Assembly (NCBI GenBank): GCA_035296965.1
Contig: DATGZX010000037.1
Span: forward strand, 1 to 50,712
DNA from: DATGZX01 sp035296965
GTDB lineage: Bacteria; Planctomycetota; Planctomycetia; Gemmatales; Gemmataceae
Length of the DNA stretch: 50,712 nt
Direction: 5' to 3'
Position 1 is the first letter of the stretch. The number at the start of each line of letters is the position of its first letter. Below the pieces are notes generated by a model, which saw only the letters and a list, made by a program, of their open reading frames with translations, was not told where the DNA came from and did no database searches. Below are positions 16,832-25,947 of this stretch, in pieces. Both the position numbers and the translations under genes were made by a program.

Positions 16832-17442
16832 TCGACCGATTTCCAGGATTGTAGATTGCGGTTGAGCATCGACTGAAGGTTACGCAGTTACGACGCGTTC
16901 TTCAACCTTGCAGGCAAATTTGTCGGTCTTCCGCAAAGAACAGTTGTGGAGGCTGGACCTGAACCAACGCTGTCCAGACCTCCATTCAGGCGGCGGGTGG
17001 CGGCGGGGCGCGTCTCGTTACCTAGTTTGCGGGCAAACACCAGTCTTGTTCTGAATGTCCGCTGCGCGACGTTGATGGACCCAACTCGGCGTAATTGGGA
17101 TCATTCTTGGCGCAGGCCGTAATCTCGGAAATCTTGCATGCGTAATGCGCAGCCGATCATCCTGGGCGGTCCGAAGAGGCTAGCATGCAGTCAGAATTTC
17201 TTTGCAAGCCGACGCGTCGGACTTACCAAATTATCATTCACGCCCGCGAGGTCTAGTTTAACGACGGGAATCATCTTCAAGGGAATCCTAAGAACTCTCT
17301 GGTGGAAATACTGATGCCCGTCAGGATGGGCTGAGTCTGGGAATCGCTCGATCTCCAAGCTATGCTAGAGGCGCATTCCCAGCCCTGGCCGAGCGCTGTG
17401 GGTTGCGCCCGTGCCCTGGCTCCCAACCATCGAGGTGCTTCC
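16832..17442. other. Non-coding stretch with one inverted repeat
   Basis: No supported gene. An imperfect inverted repeat at 16947-16984 (TGGAGG-C-TGGAC against GTCCA-GA-CCTCCA, 13-nt loop) could form a hairpin, but no T-tract follows on either strand. The rest, including the 160 bp before the ACT gene, shows nothing else that I can support. Confidence 0.35.
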
Positions 17443-17820
17443 ATGAGAGACTTTGCCATTCATGTGACGAACAGACCCGGGGAGATCGCCCGGGCGGCCG
17501 ATGCCTTGGCCCGCAAGGACGTCAACATGAAATCCATCGCAGGCATGGTGATCGGCAACCAGGGAGTGATTCGGGTCATCGCCGATGACGTCGAGTCGGC
17601 ACGGACTGCCCTCACTGAGAGCAACATCCGTTTCGAGGAAAGCGAGCTTGTAACCGTTTTGCTCGAGAACAAGGCCGGAGAGCTGGGAGAGGTCGCAGGG
17701 AAGCTAGCCAGAGCCGGCATTAATCTTCACGCGATCTACGTGATTGGACTCGATGGAGACCTCGTGGAGCTGGCACTTGCCGTGGACGACGTTAAGAAGG
17801 CTAAGAAAACATTGGAATAA
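17443..17820 (+). CDS. Tandem ACT-domain protein
   Basis: A 125-residue protein made almost entirely of two ACT domains: residues about 1-62 (RDFAIHVTNRPGEIARAADA) and 65-125 (VTVLLENKAGELGEVAGKLA, then GINLHAIYVIG). ACT domains bind amino acids or related small ligands and regulate enzymes; stand-alone pairs like this are presumed ligand-binding regulators without a catalytic part. ATG 17443 is preferred because the ACT fold starts immediately after it; an upstream in-frame start at 17362 would add 27 residues without domain similarity. The S9 peptidase gene starts 66 bp downstream on the same strand. Confidence 0.85.
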   Translation: MRDFAIHVTNRPGEIARAADALARKDVNMKSIAGMVIGNQGVIRVIADDVESARTALTESNIRFEESELVTVLLENKAGELGEVAGKLARAGINLHAIYVIGLDGDLVELALAVDDVKKAKKTLE

Positions 17821-17886
17821 GCAGCCTGGCTCGTGTGAATAATGGGTGATACACGATTCCTTCTTTGTTTGAGGAGTTCCCTTTCA

Positions 17887-20061
17887 ATGCGCTTATCCCG
17901 CAGATTTGTCCTGTTGGCCTTAGTGCTTGGGATGACAGCAACACCTGCGGCCACCGCCGCAGAAAAACGCCTCATCTCGGAGAAAGACCTCTTCCAATTC
18001 GCCTGGGCAGCCGACCCGCAAATCTCGCCCGACGGCACGCGCGTGGCCTTCGTGAAGGTCACCGTTAACCAGGACAAGGATAGATACGAAACCGCCTTGT
18101 GGATGGTCTCGGCCCAGGGGGGCGACCCGCAACGACTGACCAACGGCCCCCACGATTCATCACCGCGCTGGTCACCCGAGGGTAACCGCCTGCTTTTCGT
18201 TCGCGCAATTGAAAAGGACGACAAAGCGCAACCGTCGCAGCTTTATCTAATGTCGCTGTCAGGAGGGGAGCCTACCGAGATCACGACTCTCTCAAAAGGA
18301 GCGGCCGCGGCTGCCTGGTCGCCAGATGGAAAGAGAATCGCCTTCCTCAGCAGCACGACGGCAGAGGACCAAGCCAAGACTAAGGAAACTAAGCAGACCA
18401 AGCCGGCACATGAAAGCGATGTGCGCGTGATTACCAGTGCAGAATTTCGCATGGATAACCGGGGCTATCGCGATTTCAAGCACCGCGCGCACATCTGGAC
18501 CCTGACCGTCCCTCCGGCTGGCGGGGAGAACGCATCGCCCAAGCAGCTTACCAACGGCGAATTCGAAGAAGGACCGCCAACCTGGTCGCTGGACGGCTCG
18601 CGACTTTATTTCGTTTCCGTCCGAATTCATGAGCCGTACTACCACCTCCGCGAGAGCGAACTCTATTCCATCTCCGCAGACGGCGGCAAGATCCAGAAGG
18701 TTGCAGCCATCGAGGGCACGATCGCTAGCTTCGCGCTAAGCCCCGATGGCAAACGCATCGCCTTTACGGGTGTCCTGAATCGGCCGGTGAACTCCTATAC
18801 GCCTCCAGGACTGTTCGTCGTCGAGGCGGCACCCGGGGCTGTGCCTCGCAATTTGACCGCTTCCTACGACTACGACGTCGGCGGCGGGTTGACCGGTGAT
18901 CAGCACCCGCCGCGCGCTGGCGGCGCTTCCCGGCCGGTGTGGAACCGCGCCGGAACAACCGTGATGGACACCATCGCCAGGCAGGGAAGGACCAATCTTG
19001 AGATCTTCGACATCGCTTCCGGCAGGACAAGCCCTTACTCTAGCGGCGACCACGAGGTGACATCCTTTAGCGCCTCCGCGGACGGCACTCGGCTGGCGTT
19101 GCTCGTCGCAACTCCCACGAACATCGGCGACATTTACATCGCCGATGGCCCGGGAGGCCAGCTCAAACCGCTGACGCACATCAACAAAAAACTCTTCGCC
19201 GATCTGCGTCTGTCAGCGCCGGAGGAATTCTGGTACCCCAGCTTTGACGGCAGGAAAATCCAAGCTTGGCTCCAGAAGCCCCCTGACTTTGACCCCAGCA
19301 AGAAGTACCCGCTGATCTTGAACATTCATGGCGGACCGCACGCTGCCTATGGTTACACCTTCGACCACGAGTTCCAATGGATGGCAGCCAAGGGGTACGT
19401 CGTCCTCTATCCCAATCCGCGCGGCAGCAGTTCTTACGGCAGAGAGTTCGGCAACATAATCCAGTACCATTATCCTGGTGATGACTACAAAGACCTCATG
19501 GCCGGAGTCGACGAGGTTATCCGCCGAGGCTACGTGGACCCTGAGCGCCTTGGAGTGACTGGAGGCAGCGGCGGCGGGCTGCTTACCAACTGGGTTATCA
19601 TCCAAACGGACCGATTTGCCGCGGCGGTTTCCCAACGGTCGATAGCCGACTGGTCGGCCTGGTGGTACGCGGCCGACTTTACCCTGTTTCACCCGAACTG
19701 GTTCAAGACCGCACCGTTTGGAGACCCCGCCGACTATGCGGCTCGTTCACCTATCACATACATTCGCAACGTCAAGACGCCATTGATGCTGATCGAGGGG
19801 GAGGCCGATTCCCGCACCCCCAGTACTAGCGGCGGCGAGACGATGTTCCGGGCACTCAAGTTCTTGAAGAAACCGGTGGTCATGGTCCGTTTTCCCGGAG
19901 AATCGCATGAATTGTCACGTTCCGGGAAACCCTGGCACCGCGTGGAGCGCCTGGAGCATATCGTCAACTGGTTTGACAAGTACCTCCAGGATAAGCCGAT
20001 GCCTCAGTATGAGTCGCCCGGACCGAACATCGCGAGCGATGTGGCCAAGCCGCAACCGTAG
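17887..20061 (+). CDS. S9-family prolyl oligopeptidase-type peptidase (secreted)
   Basis: A 724-residue serine peptidase. Residues 1-24 form a Sec signal peptide (RRFVLLALVLGMTATPAATA, cut after AEK or nearby). Residues about 30-430 are a beta-propeller with PD40/TolB-like repeats (WSPDGKRIAF, ALSPDGKRIAF). The C-terminal alpha/beta-hydrolase domain (about 450-705) has HGGPHAAYG, the nucleophile Ser561 in GGSGGG, Asp641 in EGEADSRTP and His674 in GESHEL, so the triad is complete. Enzymes of this type cleave short peptides (acylaminoacyl-peptidase/dipeptidyl-peptidase-like). ATG 17887 with GAGGAG upstream is chosen over ATG 17842, which would bury the signal peptide. Confidence 0.92.
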   Translation: MRLSRRFVLLALVLGMTATPAATAAEKRLISEKDLFQFAWAADPQISPDGTRVAFVKVTVNQDKDRYETALWMVSAQGGDPQRLTNGPHDSSPRWSPEGNRLLFVRAIEKDDKAQPSQLYLMSLSGGEPTEITTLSKGAAAAAWSPDGKRIAFLSSTTAEDQAKTKETKQTKPAHESDVRVITSAEFRMDNRGYRDFKHRAHIWTLTVPPAGGENASPKQLTNGEFEEGPPTWSLDGSRLYFVSVRIHEPYYHLRESELYSISADGGKIQKVAAIEGTIASFALSPDGKRIAFTGVLNRPVNSYTPPGLFVVEAAPGAVPRNLTASYDYDVGGGLTGDQHPPRAGGASRPVWNRAGTTVMDTIARQGRTNLEIFDIASGRTSPYSSGDHEVTSFSASADGTRLALLVATPTNIGDIYIADGPGGQLKPLTHINKKLFADLRLSAPEEFWYPSFDGRKIQAWLQKPPDFDPSKKYPLILNIHGGPHAAYGYTFDHEFQWMAAKGYVVLYPNPRGSSSYGREFGNIIQYHYPGDDYKDLMAGVDEVIRRGYVDPERLGVTGGSGGGLLTNWVIIQTDRFAAAVSQRSIADWSAWWYAADFTLFHPNWFKTAPFGDPADYAARSPITYIRNVKTPLMLIEGEADSRTPSTSGGETMFRALKFLKKPVVMVRFPGESHELSRSGKPWHRVERLEHIVNWFDKYLQDKPMPQYESPGPNIASDVAKPQP

Positions 20062-20497
20062 TGCAAGAACTCTGCTTGCAGTGCTGGTGCTCTGAGGGAT
20101 CGCTCCCGGCAGGAGTGCGCGAGGCGAGGGTTCTTAGAGGCACCAAGCAATTGGCGGGAAACGAGAACAGACCCAGTTGGATGCAAGTGCGTCCATGTCG
20201 ACCTCAAACACGTTTTGGAGCCGTGAGCGCCACTCCTTCTGGCGACCGCATGTTGTTTTGAATGCTCTTGGCCGGGATTAGCTCAGTCCGTGATCGTGCA
20301 ATCATTCCAGAGGTACAAATTCCGGACCGCGCGCTAGCCGGCGACATGAAAGGTACAAATCGACATGTTGCAAGGCCCCATTCCGCTGTCACCCCGAACA
20401 GGCCAAGGCTTACGAGTTGTGCACATTCACAAGGTGCAAATCGCTCGCCATTGGCAGCAGACGCGACACATTGGTCGCCCAAACTCACGCGGTGCTT
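20062..20497. other. Intergenic region between convergent genes
   Basis: No supported gene. Three short similar words (AGGTACAAATT at 20311, AGGTACAAATC near 20351, AGGTGCAAATC near 20433) occur on the plus strand. A stretch near 20271 resembles a tRNA 5' end but cannot be folded into a tRNA. No clear terminator hairpin is seen. Confidence 0.3.
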
Positions 20498-21706
20498 TCA
20501 CGGCGCAGGCAACCGCTTCTCGATCAGTCCTCTGCATTGCAGGAGCAAAACGATGTAGAAAATGAGCCAGAAGAGCCAGAGCATGACAGTCAACATCGCG
20601 AAAGCAACGAGGCCCACGGCGTGCATCTCCGTCTCGCCGCCCCGAGGCGATGCCCAGGTCGCCATGCTGAAAGCAAGGAAGAGCGAAAAGAACGCGGTCC
20701 CCCCATAGAGAATCAGCAGGTAGGACAGACGCTGCGCCAATTTCGTGTCCTCGAGATAGACCGACGCCGCTCGGAGAAACAGCATGATTGAGACCATTTT
20801 CACCACTGCCAGGAGCCAACTCACGATGGACAGGGCGCCAACCAGGCCGCCGGTTACCGCTGCGACGACGTGCTCCGAGTCTTGGGCGGACAAACCCGCG
20901 GAAGAGATAAGCAAGATGATCGTTGCGACGGCGAGAACCGGGATAGCGATCGCCATGATCCAGGCGGTAATTCCCAATCCTTTCGCTCCACTGCGCGAAG
21001 GCGCTGCTGCGCAGAACCCAAAGGCGACGGCTTCCAAAACCTGGGACGTGAAATTGAGTGCCCACGCCAGAATAAAAAAGACCATCACGCCTACCAGGTC
21101 GGCGCCTCCCTTGCCGGTCACGGCCATCAAGATTGCAATCCCTGCCACCATGCCGGCACCGACAAACAGGAAAATCGCGATCAGCGCAAGCGTTAGGCCG
21201 GTTCGGACCCTCCGCCAAGAGGTTGCTTTCGCTGTTCCGCTCGTGGAGTCGTCGTCGCGGCCCACCGCACTAGCGCCGTCCCCGCGATGGAGCTGAGGGA
21301 ACGCACCGGGCAAGGACTCCAGCGGCACCCATTCTGCCAAGCCTTGCTTCCAGACGAGGCTGGCCTCGGCGATGTTTCCGGATTGATATTGGGCCACAAT
21401 CTCCTCAGTGGCGACGGGCCCCTGCCGTGCTCCGAAAGCATCAATGTAATACCATTCCACCCGTGCCGCTGCCGGAGGAGGAGCGCTGGCTAATTCTTGC
21501 ACGGCTGTATCGGCGGGTTCCTCAAGGGTCTTAGCATCCGCGAATACTTCCGAGATGGAGGACGCGGCCGTCCACAATTGACGATCTTCCGAAACTTCGT
21601 GAAAACGGCCCAATTGCCCGCGCTTGCGCAGCGAACGAAGCTGCTCCAGGGTGAATGGCCCGGTCACCTTGCCGCGCGACCGGACATAAAGCTTTCTGTC
21701 GACCAT
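20498..21706 (-). CDS. Tandem GYF_2-domain integral membrane protein
   Basis: A 402-residue protein. It has two GYF_2 (DUF4339) domains: residues about 1-60 (KLYVRSRGKVTGPFTLEQL) and 83-140 (WYYIDAFGARQGPV, VWKQGLAEWVPLESL). GYF_2 domains are thought to bind proline-rich peptides. A polytopic membrane domain follows (about 170-400) with five or six hydrophobic helices, for example LTLALIAIFLFVGAGMVAGI and ISVLLFLRA-like segments. It is the last gene of a six-gene minus-strand unit containing a GTPase and a GAP1-type protein; the upstream gene ends 33 bp before its start and carries a related GYF_2 domain. The GAP1 protein has a proline-rich linker (PPSIPRQPQKIAPALPPPPL) that could be the ligand. 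Function is otherwise unknown. Confidence 0.85.
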   Translation of the reverse strand: MVDRKLYVRSRGKVTGPFTLEQLRSLRKRGQLGRFHEVSEDRQLWTAASSISEVFADAKTLEEPADTAVQELASAPPPAAARVEWYYIDAFGARQGPVATEEIVAQYQSGNIAEASLVWKQGLAEWVPLESLPGAFPQLHRGDGASAVGRDDDSTSGTAKATSWRRVRTGLTLALIAIFLFVGAGMVAGIAILMAVTGKGGADLVGVMVFFILAWALNFTSQVLEAVAFGFCAAAPSRSGAKGLGITAWIMAIAIPVLAVATIILLISSAGLSAQDSEHVVAAVTGGLVGALSIVSWLLAVVKMVSIMLFLRAASVYLEDTKLAQRLSYLLILYGGTAFFSLFLAFSMATWASPRGGETEMHAVGLVAFAMLTVMLWLFWLIFYIVLLLQCRGLIEKRLPAP

Positions 21707-21739
21707 GATGCACCTGGCGCAGCGCCGACTTGTGGATCG

Positions 21740-22558
21740 CTATTTGTCGCGCCGTCCTGTAGAGTCCTGTTTCACCTTGTCAAGATCCTGCTGTCGTTTC
21801 GTCAATAGCTTTTCATTCTCCTCAAGCGCTCGTTCCCTGGCACGGACGGCGTTCTCGCGCTGGGCCAATCCCCGCTCGTCCTTCTTGATGGCTTGTTGCG
21901 ATTCGCTGATCTTTTTTTCCATGCTGCCGAGAACTTGCTGCTTATCATCGAGCTCCTGTTGGAGTCGAACGAGTCGCGCCTCTCGCTGATTAGCTGCGTG
22001 CTGCTTGAAATCGAGGTCCTGCTCTCGTTGCGAGAGTTCCTTTTCTTTGGTGGTCAACTCCCGGCGCAGTCCGGACAACTCTTCCTGAGACTTATCCTTG
22101 AGAGAGACGCTGCCAGCGAACGAGAAAATTCCGCATAAGCCTAGAACGCCTCCTGCAGCGAGGAAGATTGCCGGCAGACGGCGCCGCCAGTTGCGAAGCG
22201 TTGGCCTGCCTGGAATCACGCTGGATTTTGCGGGCAATGCTTGCGACTCGGTTGACTCCACCGGCACGCCGGCCAGCAGTGCGGAATCTGCCCGTGGTTC
22301 GCCGTTTGGCTCGGGAGCAAGCAAACCCGACGGCCGCCCGAGCTCGCATGGAATGATTTCGATAACGTCGCTCGGCTCCGCGGCTGCGCTGTTGTAGAGT
22401 TCTTCCACCGACGAAGCTTGCTCCCAGGTGATTGTATCCTCGGAGACTTCGTGATGCGGCTGCAACTGACCGCGAATGCGGAAGAGCTGGAGCTGTTCAA
22501 TGCGGAAAGGCCCCGTCACCTCGTCACGCACGCGCAAGTAATATCGTCGCTCGGCCAT
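21740..22558 (-). CDS. GYF_2-domain protein with one TM helix and a long coiled coil
   Basis: A 272-residue protein. Residues about 1-60 form a GYF_2-like domain (RYYLRVRDEVTGPFRIEQLQ, ITWEQASSVEELY) very similar in layout to the N-terminus of the next gene downstream. A single membrane helix sits at about 132-152 (AIFLAAGGVLGLCGIFSFAG). The remainder, about 155-265, is a continuous coiled coil rich in Glu, Lys, Gln and Arg (KEKELSQREQDLDFKQH and similar heptads). It lies 11 bp downstream of the tail-anchored coiled-coil gene, so the two may form a heteromeric coiled-coil bridge. Part of the GTPase/GAP1 unit; no enzymatic motif is present. Confidence 0.82.
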   Translation of the reverse strand: MAERRYYLRVRDEVTGPFRIEQLQLFRIRGQLQPHHEVSEDTITWEQASSVEELYNSAAAEPSDVIEIIPCELGRPSGLLAPEPNGEPRADSALLAGVPVESTESQALPAKSSVIPGRPTLRNWRRRLPAIFLAAGGVLGLCGIFSFAGSVSLKDKSQEELSGLRRELTTKEKELSQREQDLDFKQHAANQREARLVRLQQELDDKQQVLGSMEKKISESQQAIKKDERGLAQRENAVRARERALEENEKLLTKRQQDLDKVKQDSTGRRDK

Positions 22559-22569
22559 GTTCCGATTCT

Positions 22570-23697
22570 CTAGCGGCCCTTGTGGGCCAGCACAAAGATG
22601 AGGAACCCGACCAGGATCAGCAAACCGAAAGAAGCCGCCGCCACCAGGATATAGCGCTCGCGGCGATTCTCGGTAGTCTGTATCTTGGCGACTCGATTGC
22701 GATAGTGTTCCTCCACTGCCAGCGGCATGCCGCGTTTGAACTTGCGGGCTTCGTAGTAAAGTTCCTGCAATTCGCCTTGGGATGCTTCTTTTGCGAACGC
22801 CTGTTCGAGCTTTTCGAGTGCCGCCTGGTATTCAAATTCTTCTGCCTGATCGCGATCCAAACTAGCCAACCACTGCAGGGCGGGGCCGATTTCGCGCCAT
22901 AAGGGGTCTTGGCGCACCAACCTCGCCTGCAGGTTCAACCGATTCCATTCGTCGCGCAGCTCGCGGCTTTTGGATTCATTGCGCGCAGCGTGAGACCGAT
23001 GAAGCTTTTCGGCCACTTGTTCCATCCGCTTGCGGAGCTTGATGTGGGCCAATTGGTTGACCCTGTCTTCGATGCGCGCGGCGAGCTGTCCGGCAGCCTC
23101 CGCCAACCAGGGAGAGCCCTGCAGCTCCTCCCAGAGATCAAAGAGCCCTTCCGTGTCCTTGTCGGCCAGGGCGCGGGTGATGTCCTCGTCCATCTTCTGT
23201 AGTCGAATGGTTTCGAATTCCTTGATGTCTTCGGTCCAGACCGGGTTGGCGGCATCGACGTGCGCGATCGCGCGCATGACTTTCAGGCGGTCGACAAGCG
23301 GCGCGCCCGTGAGTGCCAGCAGGCGATGCTCGCGCAGGAGCCGCTCGAGCGGCTGCTCTTCGGCATAAGCCGTATTGAGCGCCTCGGCCGTATCGACGCG
23401 CAGGTAGGGCGGCGGCGGCAGGCCATACAACAGAGAAAGCTCTTCCCATTGGCTGCGTTCCGGGAAATCGACTGCCGCCAAGACATCGAGAAGCACCGGC
23501 TCCGCATGGGCAAAATGAACCGCTTCCGAGCGCAGCCCTTTCTGCAGGAACTCCTCGCAGCGCCTGAGCCGCTGGTTGACTTCCTGGCAGACCTCGTTGT
23601 AAGCCAGGGACAATGGCTTCAGAGAATCTCTGTAAGTCTGATCGTTCGCGTGAAGGAAGGAGCGGATTTCATCAACCACGCGCTGGTAGTCGGTCAT
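22570..23697 (-). CDS. Tail-anchored alpha-helical protein of the GTPase/GAP1 unit
   Basis: A 375-residue, highly charged, almost wholly helical protein that I do not recognise. It opens with MTDYQRVVDEIRSFLHANDQ and contains repeated helical heptads, a Pro-rich loop (LYGLPPPPYLRVD) near 115, and ends in one hydrophobic helix (ILVAAASFGLLILVGFLIFV) followed by AHKGR, the layout of a tail-anchored or type II membrane protein. ATG 23697 has AGAGG six bases upstream; TTG 23703 is a poorer alternative. It sits 35 bp downstream of the GAP1-type gene and 11 bp upstream of a GYF_2/coiled-coil gene. A scaffold or effector role at the membrane is inference only. Confidence 0.82.
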   Translation of the reverse strand: MTDYQRVVDEIRSFLHANDQTYRDSLKPLSLAYNEVCQEVNQRLRRCEEFLQKGLRSEAVHFAHAEPVLLDVLAAVDFPERSQWEELSLLYGLPPPPYLRVDTAEALNTAYAEEQPLERLLREHRLLALTGAPLVDRLKVMRAIAHVDAANPVWTEDIKEFETIRLQKMDEDITRALADKDTEGLFDLWEELQGSPWLAEAAGQLAARIEDRVNQLAHIKLRKRMEQVAEKLHRSHAARNESKSRELRDEWNRLNLQARLVRQDPLWREIGPALQWLASLDRDQAEEFEYQAALEKLEQAFAKEASQGELQELYYEARKFKRGMPLAVEEHYRNRVAKIQTTENRRERYILVAAASFGLLILVGFLIFVLAHKGR

Positions 23698-23732
23698 GGC
23701 CAACCTCTGGGAGCATGCTCTACGAAGACTTC

Positions 23733-25928
23733 TTACCTGGCCTCGACTATGTAGACATCTACCCTCAACCGACCTTCTACTTTCTGATAAACGACGAGAG
23801 ATTTCAGAGTAAGTTCTGACGGCTCGATCTTACCTCCCTTGCGACTCAGTTCGACAACGAATTGTGCCCCATGAACCTGCAGTTTAGGAGGGACGTACTT
23901 CAAGGTAAGCGAATAGTCTTTGCAAGCAAGTCGTTTCACGTCTTCTGCGGCACCGCGTGAGAATGTTCCGAGTTCAGATATTTCTGCGCTCTCCAAAACA
24001 AGCTGCCGCATGGGCGCCAAATCAGCGCTGGGACTGCTGAGAACATACGTGAACTGATCTTTCTCTTTCAAAACGCATTTAGTCTTGACGATCTTGGGTG
24101 CAATGAGCGAGACATATTGACTTGCGCCCGTCTCGCGGTCGGTGATTTGCAGGACTGCAAAATTCCGGATCAGATCTTGGGCGTCCCTGGTATCTTGATT
24201 GCCTGGACTCCATTTGAATTCCAGCGCTGGATCGACTCGGTTGATTCGCGCAAGTTCCATTCCGGTGTCTTTCCCACTATTTTCCATACGTACAATGAGC
24301 TTGCCGTCGCTTGTTTCCAGCTTGAGGGGTCGCTTGGTTTTCAATTCCTTAATGCCAATTAAGTTAAAGGAATAATGGTGCGCAGGATACAAGTAAGAGT
24401 GTATGAATTCAGCCTGGGGAGAGGACTGTCCGCCGGGGTGAGCCAGCGCCAAGAATTGGTTGACTGGTTGTAGCTCAGTTGCCGGAGGGTTTGCCTGGGC
24501 ACGAGTAGCGGCGTTAAATGGGGCGTTCTTCAATGGCTTCTGCGCGTCATCCTTTACCTGGTTGCTAGGGGCCCGGGTAGCCGATGCTTTTGAGCCAGAA
24601 GCAGACTGCATAGCTTTTGTCGGGACCTTTTCTGGTTTCTTTTCTTTCGCATTCGGTTCGGAAGCTCGCACTAATTTGGGAGCTTTGTCTCGCTCTGCTG
24701 AGCCAGCGGCTGGAGGCGAAGAATCAGGTGAGTTTAACGCGGAGTTTTCGCTCATCGGTTCCTCGGTGTCTGGCTGATTTTTAGGTTGAAGGTCGACTGA
24801 AACGGAATGCAGCCAGCCGACTGCGAAGCTTAGTAAGACCCCACTTAACAAACCTGTTGCAAACACGAGCAGATAGATCGCCCAGCGTTTAGCCCTTACT
24901 TTGGAGGGCACGGTTGGCGGGCGGTTCAAAAGCGGTGGAGGTGGCAATGCCGGGGCGATCTTTTGCGGCTGACGAGGAATCGACGGAGGGGCAGGCGGCA
25001 AAGAAGTATCGGATTCCCACGGCGGCAGATCGGCACTCCCAGCCAGCGCCGCCGGCGTGGTCGGCATGCTCTTATCAGCACTGCGCACTTTTTCCAACGG
25101 TTTCTGCGAATCGACAATTCGGCGATTCATGGGCGCGGCACGCCGGCCCATTCGCGCCTCCTCAACCAGCGGGCCGCCCTGCGCGGGTCCGAGGGGGGCG
25201 GTCAGGTCGAGTAAGAGCACCCCAGGAACGCGCCCAGCTTTCTTCGCTTCGTCAGAACCTGCAAAAACCACCCGCCAGGCGCAAGGTGTTCCTTGGTGTA
25301 GGCCCGTGAAGTAGGTATTGAAAGTGACTAGCCAGCGCGACTCGGGTGACAGGAGGGCCAACGCTTCCCCAATCAGGGCCAGAGCGCCCACTTCTGGTTG
25401 CAAAAGCAAATACGCGGGACGCCCGGTGTTCTGATCGAATGTCTCTGCCAAAACTCCCGCCCAGCCTGCGTCGCCCGCAAGGCTTTGCCAGGCTCGACAG
25501 ACATCCGGAAACGCATCACCGTTTGGAGCAACTCGCCCCGTCGGCAGCAGGCGTATTTGCCCGTCCCAGCTGGTCTCCATGAAGCCGGGCCGAGCGAGCA
25601 GCCAGGCTGGTCCGGCCGAAGGTAGCTCATTCGGCTCCAGGATGACATGATGGGCAAACTTGTTGCTCCGCTGCGAATAATCGAGGCCGGCAGCGCAAAT
25701 GCGCGATAACACATGATACGATTTGCCGAGCGCACTCAGGCGGAGGTGGGAATAAGCCACCGGATTCTTCGGATCGAGAGGCGATAACAGGTGCCGATAG
25801 CCGCTCAATGCCTCAACTTTTTCCATCAAGGCGGCAGGAATGCCGCGCGTGGCAGCCACCGTGCAAAAGCCACTCGCGCCGGGTTGCAAACCCTTCGGCG
25901 CGGATGTGTGGAACAACTCATGGCTCAT
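23733..25928 (-). CDS. GTPase-associated protein 1-like (GAP1-N2) membrane protein
   Basis: A 731-residue protein. The N-terminus (about 1-260) matches what I know of the GAP1-N2 family of GTPase-associated systems: MSHELFHTSAPKGLQPGASG, FCTVAATRGIP, LSGYRHLLSP, SNKFAHHVIL, ARPGFMETSWDG. A proline-rich linker follows (about 305-345), then one membrane helix (about 349-371), a Lys/Ala/Pro-rich disordered part to about 500, and a beta-rich C-terminal domain (about 530-731) without a family I recognise. The usual GAP1 middle and C-terminal domains appear replaced by this membrane-tethered module. It begins 17 bp after the GTPase stop codon. ATG 25928 is chosen because the family motif starts there; an in-frame start at 26000 would overlap the GTPase gene. 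Known families suggest a regulator or partner of the GTPase. Confidence 0.85.
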   Translation of the reverse strand: MSHELFHTSAPKGLQPGASGFCTVAATRGIPAALMEKVEALSGYRHLLSPLDPKNPVAYSHLRLSALGKSYHVLSRICAAGLDYSQRSNKFAHHVILEPNELPSAGPAWLLARPGFMETSWDGQIRLLPTGRVAPNGDAFPDVCRAWQSLAGDAGWAGVLAETFDQNTGRPAYLLLQPEVGALALIGEALALLSPESRWLVTFNTYFTGLHQGTPCAWRVVFAGSDEAKKAGRVPGVLLLDLTAPLGPAQGGPLVEEARMGRRAAPMNRRIVDSQKPLEKVRSADKSMPTTPAALAGSADLPPWESDTSLPPAPPSIPRQPQKIAPALPPPPLLNRPPTVPSKVRAKRWAIYLLVFATGLLSGVLLSFAVGWLHSVSVDLQPKNQPDTEEPMSENSALNSPDSSPPAAGSAERDKAPKLVRASEPNAKEKKPEKVPTKAMQSASGSKASATRAPSNQVKDDAQKPLKNAPFNAATRAQANPPATELQPVNQFLALAHPGGQSSPQAEFIHSYLYPAHHYSFNLIGIKELKTKRPLKLETSDGKLIVRMENSGKDTGMELARINRVDPALEFKWSPGNQDTRDAQDLIRNFAVLQITDRETGASQYVSLIAPKIVKTKCVLKEKDQFTYVLSSPSADLAPMRQLVLESAEISELGTFSRGAAEDVKRLACKDYSLTLKYVPPKLQVHGAQFVVELSRKGGKIEPSELTLKSLVVYQKVEGRLRVDVYIVEAR

Positions 25929-25947
25929 GGTAAGAATCGCGCGGGAA

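Noticed and set aside
20271..20335. tRNA-like sequence (GGCCGGGATTAGCTCAGT...)
   Set aside because: Only the 5' end resembles a tRNA; there is no T-arm GTTC and the acceptor strands do not pair.
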